A DNA stretch of 7,682 bases from the NCBI GenBank assembly GCA_003972845.1, contig QOAV01000152.1:1-7682 (forward strand), read 5' to 3'. Of this stretch, positions 1-7,680 are shown piece after piece. How positions within the stretch are numbered: position 1 is the first letter of the stretch; each line of letters begins with the position of its first letter. Position numbers and translations under genes: made by a program. The notes beneath the pieces were generated by a model. The model had not been told where the DNA came from, searched no databases, and saw nothing but the letters and a program-made list of their open reading frames with translations. The stretch is from Gammaproteobacteria bacterium. Its GTDB lineage: Bacteria; Pseudomonadota; Gammaproteobacteria; QOAV01.

Positions 1-401
1 GGGGTCTGGCGCTGGCCAGTCCCATCGCCATTGATCGCAAGGCCAAATCCCGAGCGCTGGATCAGGTGGTCAGGCAAGGCAGGGACCGTCTGGCCATGGG
101 GCGCTGGATCGTGATATTCCCGGAGGGTACACGCATGCCGCCGTGCAAGGTCGGCAAGTTTGCCTCCAGCGGCTCTCTGTTGGCGAAAAAAACCGGATCG
201 CATGTGGTGCCCGTGGCGCACAACGCAGGCCAGTTCTGGGGCAAGGGCAAATTTCTGAAAAAGCCGGGCGTCATCGATGTGGTGGTTGGCGAGTCCATCG
301 ACACCAGCGAAATGACAGCGCGTGAAATCACTGCCACGGTGGAAAACTGGATGCGCGAGCAAATGGCGCAAATGCCTGGCTGTGACGAAAAGAGCGTTTG
401 A
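1..401 (+). CDS. plsC: 1-acyl-sn-glycerol-3-phosphate acyltransferase (PlsC family), 3' part only
   Basis: The 5' end lies outside the window; 132 residues are visible, read in frame from position 3. PlsC enzymes transfer an acyl chain to the sn-2 position of lysophosphatidic acid, giving phosphatidic acid for phospholipid synthesis at the inner membrane. The sequence shows the family's third motif, FPEGTR (visible residues 39-44), and the later VPVAHNAGQFW block (69-79), where the proline is typical of motif IV. Just upstream, SPIAIDRKAKSRALDQV matches the segment between the second and third motifs. The catalytic NHxxxxD motif must lie upstream of position 1. The last 20 bases overlap the next gene, which suggests co-transcription. 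Family membership is clear from motifs; the substrate is inferred from the family. Confidence 0.9.
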   Translation, partial: GLALASPIAIDRKAKSRALDQVVRQGRDRLAMGRWIVIFPEGTRMPPCKVGKFASSGSLLAKKTGSHVVPVAHNAGQFWGKGKFLKKPGVIDVVVGESIDTSEMTAREITATVENWMREQMAQMPGCDEKSV

Positions 402-639
402 AATCATTCCCGGCGTCGGGCCGAGTCTGGCGCGGGATTTTGAAGATCTCGGTTTTCATTCCGTGGCGGAACTGAAAGACGCCGACCCGGAAAAACTCTA
501 TGAAAACCTGTGTGAACTGCGCGGCGTCCATATCGACCGCTGTGTGTTATATGTTTTTCGGTGCGCGGTGTATTTCGCCAGCGGATCCAGCCACGACCCC
601 GAAAAACTGAAATGGTGGAACTGGAAAGATGTGGGATAG
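382..639 (+). CDS. Small helix-hairpin-helix protein (Cdd1/'pathogenicity locus'-like family)
   Basis: An 85-residue protein beginning MTKRAFEIIPGVGPSLARDF. IPGVGPSLA is a helix-hairpin-helix signature, a fold that usually contacts DNA backbone non-specifically. The rest, including DPEKLYENLCELRG, the DRCVLYVFRCAVYFAS segment and the KWWNWKD ending, is what I recall of the small Cdd1-type HHH family, whose biochemical role is not established. I chose GTG 382 because homology begins there; an ATG at 322 in the same frame would add 20 residues that are only a shifted reading of plsC. No Shine-Dalgarno sequence is visible before the GTG, and the gene overlaps the end of plsC by 20 bp, so translation may be coupled to plsC. 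It ends just before a strong terminator. The family call is from memory of motifs; the function is unknown. Confidence 0.8.
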   Translation: MTKRAFEIIPGVGPSLARDFEDLGFHSVAELKDADPEKLYENLCELRGVHIDRCVLYVFRCAVYFASGSSHDPEKLKWWNWKDVG

Positions 640-644
640 CAACC

Positions 645-674
645 GAAAAAAGGCCGACTGAAAAGTCGGCCTTT
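645..674. terminator. Bidirectional rho-independent terminator
   Basis: A perfect 11-bp stem (AAAGGCCGACT at 649-659 pairs with AGTCGGCCTTT at 664-674) is closed by a GAAA tetraloop at 660-663. On the minus strand the stem is followed by a run of six T's (A's at 645-650 on the plus strand), so it should work best for the minus-strand gene at 698-1105. On the plus strand it ends in TTTCTC, a weaker tail, and would stop readthrough from the plsC-HHH unit. The site lies 5 bp after the HHH stop codon, between two converging genes, which is the expected place for a shared terminator. Confidence 0.9.
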
Positions 675-697
675 CTCGTATGAACTGGCGTTAGCGC

Positions 698-1105
698 TTA
701 TTTGCAACCGCCCGATTGCGCTGGCTGCGCGGGCGCTGCCGGCTCGGTGGGCGCCGGATAAGGCTCGCTGTAGGCTTGAGGCGCAGGTGGGTAGGCCTGG
801 GGAGCGGGAGCGTAACCGCCGCCGTAACCGCCGCCGTAACCACCTCCGTAATATCCACGCGGCGGGCCATAACGCCAGTAATCGTCGTCGTCATCGTCAT
901 CCCATTCGTCCATCATTTCTTCCATCCAGTACATGGGCGTCCATTCCGGCCAGTCGTTGTCGTCCGGCTCGCACCACGGCCCGTTGGGTCCCATTTTCCA
1001 CTCGCAACTGTCGTCGTCGCCAAAATCAAAAAAGCTGGCGTTGGCGTTGTAGCTTGCGGCCCCGGCAGCCATGGCCAGCGATAAAGCAATAATCAGTTTT
1101 TTCAT
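698..1105 (-). CDS. Secreted Gly/Tyr/Asp/Pro-rich protein, candidate sulfur globule envelope protein
   Basis: A 135-residue protein with a clear Sec signal peptide (MKKLIIALSLAMAAGAAS, likely cleavage after the ANA at 21-23) and no lipobox. The mature part is low complexity: an aromatic/acidic block with GPNGPW and WPEWTPMYWMEEMMDEW (residues 39-68), seven aspartates in a row (69-75), YWRYGPPRGYY, three GGGY units (87-98), then an Ala/Pro/Gln/Tyr tail with a repeated APQAYPP-like unit. Three cysteines are present (34, 45, 134). Sulfur globule proteins of purple and other sulfur bacteria are small, exported and rich in Gly, Tyr, Pro and Trp in this way, so the role is plausible given aprBA nearby. 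I chose ATG 1105 because it begins the signal peptide and has GGAG 8 nt upstream; an in-frame ATG at 1198 would lie upstream of the promoter. Composition alone cannot prove function; another envelope structural protein is possible. Confidence 0.6.
   Translation of the reverse strand: MKKLIIALSLAMAAGAASYNANASFFDFGDDDSCEWKMGPNGPWCEPDDNDWPEWTPMYWMEEMMDEWDDDDDDDYWRYGPPRGYYGGGYGGGYGGGYAPAPQAYPPAPQAYSEPYPAPTEPAAPAQPAQSGGCK
812..847 (-). repeat. 12-bp tandem repeat encoding GGGY x3
   Basis: Three consecutive copies of a 12-bp unit encode Gly-Gly-Gly-Tyr. The two copies nearest the 3' end of the gene (812-835) are identical in DNA; the third (836-847) differs at two bases, both synonymous. Near-identity at the DNA level suggests recent duplication, and such tracts can change length by slippage. 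The repeat lies inside the sulfur-globule-like gene. Confidence 0.85.
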
Positions 1106-1156
1106 GGTCTGGTCTCCAGAAGGTTTAGCATTTACATATATAGAATCAATAGGAAA

Positions 1157-1185
1157 ATAATAATACTCTAATATGCTAATGTCAA
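1157..1185 (-). promoter_or_regulatory. Near-consensus sigma70 promoter for the sulfur-globule-like gene
   Basis: On the minus strand there is a perfect -35 hexamer TTGACA (1185-1180), a 17-bp spacer and a -10 hexamer TATTAT (1162-1157; 5 of 6 match). The expected start of transcription is near 1150, giving a leader of about 45 nt before ATG 1105. The DNA around and downstream of it is markedly AT-rich compared with the rest of the window. Together with the terminator at 645-674, this makes the downstream gene a stand-alone, probably strongly expressed unit, independent of yyaL. Confidence 0.75.
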
Positions 1186-1219
1186 ACGCTGATTTCATCT
1201 TTATCAGGTTCCGGTGCGG

Positions 1220-3244
<2,025 letters not shown>

Positions 3245-3288
3245 GGTTTTGTTCCCCGTTGCGGCTGGCGGCAGGCTGGTGCTTGCTT

Positions 3289-3311
3289 CATAATCCGGCG
3301 CCATGATTATG
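3289..3311. other. 7-bp inverted repeat with 9-bp spacer over the lgt start
   Basis: CATAATC (3289-3295) and GATTATG (3305-3311) are exact reverse complements. Each arm holds a CATAAT, which matches a -10 hexamer in 5 of 6 positions, one on each strand. The site sits in the 58-bp gap between divergent yyaL and lgt and includes the lgt start codon. I find no good -35 element 17 bp from either arm. It may be an operator, a pair of weak -10 elements, or chance. Confidence 0.35.
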
Positions 3312-4088
3312 CACCCGAATATCGACCCCGTCGCCATCCATATCGGGCCGTTGTCCGTACACTGGTATGGCATTGCCTATCTTGTGGCGTTTTTGTTGTT
3401 CTGGTGGCTGGGTATATTGCGCGCCAGGCGGCCGGATTCGCCGTTCACGCAGGAAGAAATCGGCGACTTGCTGTTTTATGGCATGTGGGGCGTGGTGCTG
3501 GGAGGGCGCATCGGTTACGTACTTTTTTACAATCTGGATTTCTATCTGCGAAACCCCGTCAACATTCTCTATATCTGGGATGGCGGCATGTCGTTTCACG
3601 GCGGTTTGATCGGTGTACTGATTGCCATGTGGTGGTTCGGCCGTCAGCGCGGAGCCAGTTTTCTTCGCACCATGGATTTTGTTGCGCCGCTGACGCCGCC
3701 GGGTTTTTTCATCGGGCGTCTGGCCAATTTTGTTAACCAGGAATTGTGGGGCCGGCCAACGGATGTGGCCTGGGGCGTCGTTTTTCCCCGTCTGGACAAT
3801 ATTCCGCGTCATCCGTCGCAGTTATATGAAGCGACGCTGGAGGGGCTGGTTCTGTTCGCGATTCTGTGGGTGTATTCCGCCAGACCGCGCGCTACCGGCA
3901 GAGTGTCGGCGCTGTTTCTGATTTTTTACGGTTTGTTTCGCTTCGTGGTGGAATTCTTCCGCGAGCCCGACCGGCAAATCGGTTTCGTGGCATTCGGCTG
4001 GCTGACCAAGGGCCATTTGCTCAGCATACCCATGGTGCTGGCGGGTTTGTTCCTGTATTGGTGGGCCGGGCGGCAACCGTCCCCATAA
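3303..4088 (+). CDS. lgt: Prolipoprotein diacylglyceryl transferase
   Basis: A 261-residue, multi-span inner-membrane enzyme that transfers diacylglycerol from phosphatidylglycerol to the lipobox cysteine of prolipoproteins, the first step in lipoprotein maturation. The N-terminus [20 protein letters not shown] is characteristic. The segment [11 protein letters not shown] contains His99, equivalent to E. coli His103. [13 protein letters not shown] (138-150) fits the Lgt family signature and includes Arg139, Asn142 and Glu147. [12 protein letters not shown] (212-223) holds the conserved late arginine (Arg220). HPSQLYEA (170-177) is also typical. About seven hydrophobic segments are apparent. 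Length is slightly below E. coli Lgt (291). Start ATG 3303 fits the family N-terminus, but there is no Shine-Dalgarno sequence upstream. The gene that often follows lgt in gammaproteobacteria, thyA, is not here. Confidence 0.97.
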   Translation: MIMHPNIDPVAIHIGPLSVHWYGIAYLVAFLLFWWLGILRARRPDSPFTQEEIGDLLFYGMWGVVLGGRIGYVLFYNLDFYLRNPVNILYIWDGGMSFHGGLIGVLIAMWWFGRQRGASFLRTMDFVAPLTPPGFFIGRLANFVNQELWGRPTDVAWGVVFPRLDNIPRHPSQLYEATLEGLVLFAILWVYSARPRATGRVSALFLIFYGLFRFVVEFFREPDRQIGFVAFGWLTKGHLLSIPMVLAGLFLYWWAGRQPSP

Positions 4089-4098
4089 GGCGTCGTTC

Positions 4099-4129
4099 TT
4101 GACTCCGTGAAGCGCTGGTCTACTTTAAT
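4099..4129 (+). promoter_or_regulatory. Possible sigma70 promoter for the DUF4124-like gene
   Basis: TTGACT (4099-4104; 5 of 6 to the -35 consensus) is followed by TTTAAT (4124-4129; 5 of 6 to the -10 consensus) with a 19-bp spacer, which is longer than optimal; TACTTT at 4121-4126 gives a 16-bp spacer but a poorer match. It lies in the 71-bp gap after lgt, about 30 bp before the next start codon. Readthrough from lgt is an alternative. Confidence 0.35.
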
Positions 4130-4159
4130 GGGTGTAGATATCGTTCCTGGAGAGAAAAA

Positions 4160-4837
4160 GTGTCGATGAAAAAATCCCTTATGATGACCGCGCCAGCGCT
4201 GGCTTTGCTGGCGGGTATGTTGGTTCCTCAGCACCTGGTCGCCGGAGCCCGCATTACCAAATGTCAGGATGCAGACGGCAAATGGCATTATGGCGATGCC
4301 GCAGCGCAGGAATGTGAGGATTCCAAGTGGACTGCGTTGAACGCTCGAGGCGTGGTTGTGGATGAAAAAGATGTGCCGCCTACTGCTGCTGAATTGCATG
4401 CACGTAAAATGGCGGCAGCCGAGGAACGGCGAGAACAGGCGCGCAAAGCGAAGGAAGAAGCCGAGTGGCAACGTATGCTCAGCGTCTACGACAAGGAAGA
4501 GTTCATCATATTCGCCCGCGACACCCGTTTGGAAAATCTGAACGCCATGATTCAGGTCAATCACGACTTACTCAAGCGTTTGCGTGAAAACCTGGAAGCG
4601 TACCAGTTGCGGTCTGGCAAGAAAGCCGAGGCCGAAGTGATAAAGCTGCAAGAGCGTATTGCCGGCTTTGAGCGCGACAACGTGGAAAAAACCGCCGAGA
4701 AAGGTCGTGTGGTAGCCACGTATAATGAGCTGTTGCGCAGGTTTCGCGAAGCAAAAAAACAGATTGCAGCGAAAGAAGCCGCGCAAGAAACCGCGCAAGA
4801 AGCCACGCAAGAAGCTACGCAAGAAGCCGCGCAATAA
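4160..4837 (+). CDS. Exported DUF4124-like protein with a long coiled coil and Gln/Glu/Ala-rich tail
   Basis: A 225-residue protein of unknown function. Residues 3-30 form a Sec signal peptide (MKKSLMMTAPALALLAGML, likely cleavage after AGA at 28-30). The next segment, RITKCQDADGKWHYGDAAAQEC followed by LNARGVVVDE, resembles the DUF4124 domain, with a CxDxDGKxHYGD core and two cysteines (35 and 52) that could form a disulfide. From about residue 78 to 205 the chain is highly charged and predicted by eye to be helical or coiled-coil. It ends in QEAA/QETA/QEAT four-residue repeats. GGAG at 4149-4152 is 7 nt from GTG 4160 and 13 nt from an in-frame ATG at 4166, so I favour the GTG; both give the same signal peptide core. 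It is probably periplasmic. The DUF4124 match is from memory of the motif. Confidence 0.75.
   Translation: MSMKKSLMMTAPALALLAGMLVPQHLVAGARITKCQDADGKWHYGDAAAQECEDSKWTALNARGVVVDEKDVPPTAAELHARKMAAAEERREQARKAKEEAEWQRMLSVYDKEEFIIFARDTRLENLNAMIQVNHDLLKRLRENLEAYQLRSGKKAEAEVIKLQERIAGFERDNVEKTAEKGRVVATYNELLRRFREAKKQIAAKEAAQETAQEATQEATQEAAQ
4781..4834 (+). repeat. 12-bp tandem repeat (about 4.5 copies) at the 3' end of the DUF4124-like gene
   Basis: The unit GCGCAAGAAGCC, with small variations, repeats in frame up to the stop codon and encodes Ala/Thr-Gln-Glu-Ala/Thr. A degenerate copy (Lys-Glu-Ala-Ala, 4772-4783) precedes it. Because the unit is a multiple of three, gain or loss of copies would change tail length without a frameshift. 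Confidence 0.9.
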
Positions 4838-4906
4838 CGCCCGTTTTCCTGTCCGCTTCTCTTCGCCGAGGGCCCGTCGGGTTTCATCCAGTGGGCTCTT
4901 GTGCTT

Positions 4907-4937
4907 CTGACAGCGGCGTTTTCCGGCCTGTTATACT
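4907..4937 (+). promoter_or_regulatory. Candidate extended -10 promoter for aprBA
   Basis: TGTTATACT (4929-4937) contains an extended -10 element (TG, one base, TATACT). CTGACA at 4907-4912 matches the -35 consensus in 5 of 6 positions, but the spacer is 19 bp, so activity would lean on the extended -10. Transcription starting near 4944 would give a leader of about 240 nt before aprB. It is the best promoter I find between the two genes. Confidence 0.5.
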
Positions 4938-4952
4938 CCCCATTAGCTAGAT

Positions 4953-4966
4953 ACCGGGCGCCCGGT
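4953..4966. promoter_or_regulatory. 14-bp perfect palindrome, operator-like
   Basis: ACCGGGCGCCCGGT is its own reverse complement over 14 bp. It begins 15 bp after the candidate -10 element, roughly at +10 to +23 of the predicted transcript, where a bound repressor could block transcription. I do not recognise the binding protein. As RNA it would form only a very tight hairpin with no T-tract, so it is not a terminator. Confidence 0.45.
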
Positions 4967-5181
4967 GATTGTGTTAAAAATGCCCTCCCTTATGGCTGCA
5001 GAAAAAATAAAAGTCCCTGATGGGATTGGTGATATGGCTGATCGGTGTTGCTGTTCTGCTGCGATTACATTCTCTTTGCCGGTTTTCGGCGGATTTCACC
5101 AGGCTTTCGGATACTGATCGGTATTTTGTGCCGGACATTGTTGCCGAAACGTTAAAATTCAAATAACCCGGAGAGTTAACG

Positions 5182-5655
5182 ATGCCTACGTATGTGCGTA
5201 CCGAAAAGTGCGACGGTTGCAAGGGGCAGGACAAAACCGCGTGTATGTATATCTGTCCGCACGACCTGATGAAGCTGGATGAGGACGGCTCTGAAACCGG
5301 CCATGCCATGAAATCATACAACCAGGAGCCCGAGCAGTGCTGGGAGTGCTATTGCTGTGTCAAGATTTGTCCGCAAAACGCCATCGAATGTCGTCACTAT
5401 GCGGACATTGTGCCTCTGGGTGGTTCCGTGCAGCCTCTGCGCGGTTCCGACTCCATCATGTGGACCATCAAGTTCCGCAATGGCGTTATGAAGCGCTTCA
5501 AGTTCCCGATTCGCACCACGCCGGAAGGTTCTATCGATCCTTACGCCGGCAAGCCTGCAGCTGATCTGTCCAGGATTGAAGAGCCAGGTTTTTTCACCGA
5601 TGAGAACGGCTACCGCGCTGGCGATCGCAGCGAACTGATCAACCTGCAGGGTTGA
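5182..5655 (+). CDS. aprB: Adenylylsulfate (APS) reductase beta subunit
   Basis: A 157-residue iron-sulfur protein, the electron-transfer partner of AprA. It has two [4Fe-4S] ligand sets of ferredoxin type: Cys10, Cys13, Cys21 and Cys25 in KCDGCKGQDKTACMYICP, and Cys53, Cys56, Cys59 and Cys63 in CWECYCCVKICP; in ferredoxin folds the last cysteine of each set serves the other cluster. Extra cysteines are at 58 and 70. The C-terminal part after about residue 85 matches the tail that wraps around AprA in known structures. In sulfur oxidisers AprBA runs from sulfite plus AMP toward APS. A good ribosome binding site (GGAGAG, 6-nt spacer) supports ATG 5182. The upstream neighbour is not aprM, the membrane protein gene found before aprB in some sulfur oxidisers. 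Confidence 0.97.
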   Translation: MPTYVRTEKCDGCKGQDKTACMYICPHDLMKLDEDGSETGHAMKSYNQEPEQCWECYCCVKICPQNAIECRHYADIVPLGGSVQPLRGSDSIMWTIKFRNGVMKRFKFPIRTTPEGSIDPYAGKPAADLSRIEEPGFFTDENGYRAGDRSELINLQG

Positions 5656-5691
5656 TCGCCTGAACAGCTGATAAAGATAGAGGTTTTTCAA

Positions 5692-7680
5692 ATGTCTGAA
5701 TATGGGTTTGGTCATCCCGAGATCGTCGAAGAGGAAGTGGATATACTTCTGATTGGCGGTGGCATGGCCTGTTGCGGTGCTGCATTCGAAATCATGCGCT
5801 GGGCGGAAGGCACGGGCCTGAAGATCAAGCTGGTTGATAAAGCAGCCATGGATCGTTCCGGTGCTGTTGCCCAGGGCCTGTCTGCCATCAACACCTACAT
5901 TGGCACGGAGCAGGATCCTGCTGACTACGCCCGTATGGTTTCCAATGATTTGATGGGAATCACCCGTGATGATCTGGCGTACGATGTCGGTCGTCACGTT
6001 GATGAATCCGTTCACCTGTTCGAGGAATGGGGTCTGCCGATCTGGAAGACTGACCAGAACGGTGAACGTTTCGACGGCTCCAAAGGCATGACGCCGCTGA
6101 AAGACGGCGGCAAGCCGGTACGATCCGGCAGGTGGCAGATCATGATCAACGGCGAATCCTACAAATGGATCGTTGCTGAAGCGGCCAAAAAAGCGCTCGG
6201 GGTCGAAAACATTCAGGAGCGTGTGTTCATCGTCAAGCTGGTTAACGACAAGAACGACAAGAACCGTATTGCTGGCGCAGTGGGTTTCTCCGTTCGTGAG
6301 CACAAGCTGTTTGTGTACAAGGCAAAAGCCGTCCTGCTGGCTGCCGGCGGTTGTGTAAACCTGTTCCGCCCGCGTTCTGTGGGAGAAGGCCAGGGTCGTG
6401 CGTGGTATCCGGTGTGGAACGCTGGTTCCACCTACACCATGGCCGCCGAGGCCGGCGCCGAGCTGACCCAGATGGAAAATCGCTTCGTACCCAATCGTTT
6501 CAAAGACGGTTACGGCCCTGTTGGTGCGTGGTTCCTGCTTTTCAAGGCAAAAGCGATCAACGCTCAAGGCGAGGTGTACCTGGAGCGCAACGCTGAGATG
6601 CTGAACGATTATCCTCCCTACGGCGCCGCTTCTGTCCCTGCATCCTGCCTGCGTAATCACCTTATGCTGAAAGAGATGAAGGAAGGTCGCGGTCCCATCT
6701 ACATGGATACCGTCAGCGCTCTAGCCAATCTGCGTGAAACGCTGTCTTCTCGTGAGGCGAAGCATCTGGAAGCAGAGGCCTGGGAAGATTTCCTCGACAT
6801 GTGCGTCGGTCAGTGTGGTATCTGGGTGGGTGAAAACATCGAGCCGGAGAAGAAAAACTCCGAGCTGATGCCCACCGAGCCCTATTTGCTGGGTTCACAC
6901 TCCGGTTGCTGCGGTATCTGGGTTTCTGGGCCGACTGACGTCGGCGCTCCGACTGAGGAAGGCCTGGGTGAAGGTATCCCGGATCACCTGCCGAAGGGCT
7001 GGCACTGGGGATATCGCAGCATGACCACCGTTAGCGGCCTGTTCACGGCTGGCGATGGTGTTGGCGCATCCGGCCACAAGTTCTCTTCGGGTTCTCACGC
7101 TGAAGGTCGTATTGCCGCCAAGGCGATGGTCAAGTACTGTCTGGATAACGCTGATCTGAAGCCGGAGCTGGATACCTCTGTTGAAGATCTGGTCGAAGAG
7201 ATCTACAAGCCGGTGCGTAACTACCTCGAGCACAAGAATTACACCACGGCGATTGATGTCAATCCGAACTACATTGCGCCAAAAATGCTGCAGCTTCGTC
7301 TGCAGAAGATCATGGACGAGTATGTGGCTGGTGTGGCGACTTACTACACCACCAACGCTGAAATGATGAAAGTGGCCGGTGAGAAGCTGGACCTGCTGAA
7401 GGAAGATGCCCGGAAGATGCGCGCCAAGGACCTGCACGAATTGCTGCGAGCGTGGGAGAACTACCACCGCGTTGTGACGGCTGAAGCTCATTTGAAACAC
7501 ATTGAATTTCGTCAGGAATCCCGTTATCCGGGTTTCTACTACCGCGCCGACAAAAACTTCGTTGACGAAGAAAACTGGCACTGCTTCGTCAACTCTGTTT
7601 ATGATAAAGAGACCCAAAAGTGGACCTGCTTCAAGCGCGCTCATGTGGATCTGGTAGACAAGTCCAAGCTGTTCAAATAA
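5692..7680 (+). CDS. aprA: Adenylylsulfate (APS) reductase alpha subunit, FAD-containing
   Basis: A complete 662-residue catalytic subunit of the cytoplasmic dissimilatory APS reductase, a fumarate-reductase-type flavoprotein. VDILLIGGGMACCGAAFE (16-33) is the FAD dinucleotide-binding motif; RSGAVAQGLSAINTY (55-69) and VRSGRWQIMINGESYKW (143-159) are hallmark blocks. Substrate-site segments are GRAWYPVWNAGSTY (235-248), MENRFVPNRFKDGYGP (261-276) and LLGSHSGCCGIW (399-410), the last with the conserved His403. GDGVGASGHKFSSGSHAEGR (454-473) is the late FAD-contact block. AGAGG at 5679-5683, 8 nt upstream, supports ATG 5692; the gene follows aprB by 36 bp and is surely co-transcribed. Most early arginine codons are CGT, suggesting selection for high expression. 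Electron acceptor genes (qmo or hdr type) may follow beyond the window, but this is not visible. Confidence 0.98.
   Translation: MSEYGFGHPEIVEEEVDILLIGGGMACCGAAFEIMRWAEGTGLKIKLVDKAAMDRSGAVAQGLSAINTYIGTEQDPADYARMVSNDLMGITRDDLAYDVGRHVDESVHLFEEWGLPIWKTDQNGERFDGSKGMTPLKDGGKPVRSGRWQIMINGESYKWIVAEAAKKALGVENIQERVFIVKLVNDKNDKNRIAGAVGFSVREHKLFVYKAKAVLLAAGGCVNLFRPRSVGEGQGRAWYPVWNAGSTYTMAAEAGAELTQMENRFVPNRFKDGYGPVGAWFLLFKAKAINAQGEVYLERNAEMLNDYPPYGAASVPASCLRNHLMLKEMKEGRGPIYMDTVSALANLRETLSSREAKHLEAEAWEDFLDMCVGQCGIWVGENIEPEKKNSELMPTEPYLLGSHSGCCGIWVSGPTDVGAPTEEGLGEGIPDHLPKGWHWGYRSMTTVSGLFTAGDGVGASGHKFSSGSHAEGRIAAKAMVKYCLDNADLKPELDTSVEDLVEEIYKPVRNYLEHKNYTTAIDVNPNYIAPKMLQLRLQKIMDEYVAGVATYYTTNAEMMKVAGEKLDLLKEDARKMRAKDLHELLRAWENYHRVVTAEAHLKHIEFRQESRYPGFYYRADKNFVDEENWHCFVNSVYDKETQKWTCFKRAHVDLVDKSKLFK

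Larger units (their letters stand above)
4838..5181 (+). other. 344-bp intergenic region and likely leader of aprBA
   Basis: No convincing gene is seen here. It holds a candidate promoter (4907-4937), a 14-bp palindrome (4953-4966), a 9-bp direct repeat CTGATCGGT at 5038-5046 and 5114-5122, and an imperfect palindrome ATACTGATCGGTAT at 5111-5124 that contains the second copy. A possible but weaker -10-like sequence TAAAAT lies at 5153-5158. No strong terminator for the preceding gene is visible. The aprB ribosome binding site GGAGAG (5170-5175) is 6 nt before the start codon. Confidence 0.7.

Noticed and set aside
716..1084. A plus-strand open frame opposite the sulfur-globule-like gene, rich in Arg and Val.
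   Set aside because: The minus strand has a signal peptide, ribosome binding site, promoter and terminator in the right order; the plus frame has none of these.
1189..1207. CTGAT...ATCAG hairpin after the yyaL stop, considered as a terminator.
   Set aside because: Only a 5-bp AT-rich stem with a 9-base loop and no T-tract following on the minus strand.
4866..4896. GC-rich pairing around GGGCCCGTCGGG, considered as a terminator after the DUF4124-like gene.
   Set aside because: The possible stems are 4 bp or contain bulges, and no clean T-run follows.
4725..4910. Frame encoding a Lys-Pro-Arg-Lys repeat.
   Set aside because: It is the out-of-frame reading of the 12-bp repeat at the end of the DUF4124-like gene and has no independent start signal.
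4980..5117. A 45-codon open frame in the aprB leader, including a Cys-Cys-Cys stretch.
   Set aside because: No Shine-Dalgarno sequence precedes its ATG and the product has no recognisable signal or motif; it may be a chance frame in leader DNA.
5314..6660. A 448-codon open frame on the minus strand, opposite aprB and aprA.
   Set aside because: It is fully antisense to genes with unmistakable family motifs; strongly biased codon use on the coding strand leaves the opposite frame open. Its translation shows no recognisable domain and it has no ribosome binding site I trust.
6895..7644. A 249-codon minus-strand open frame opposite the end of aprA.
   Set aside because: Same cause: an antisense shadow of aprA with no recognisable motifs.
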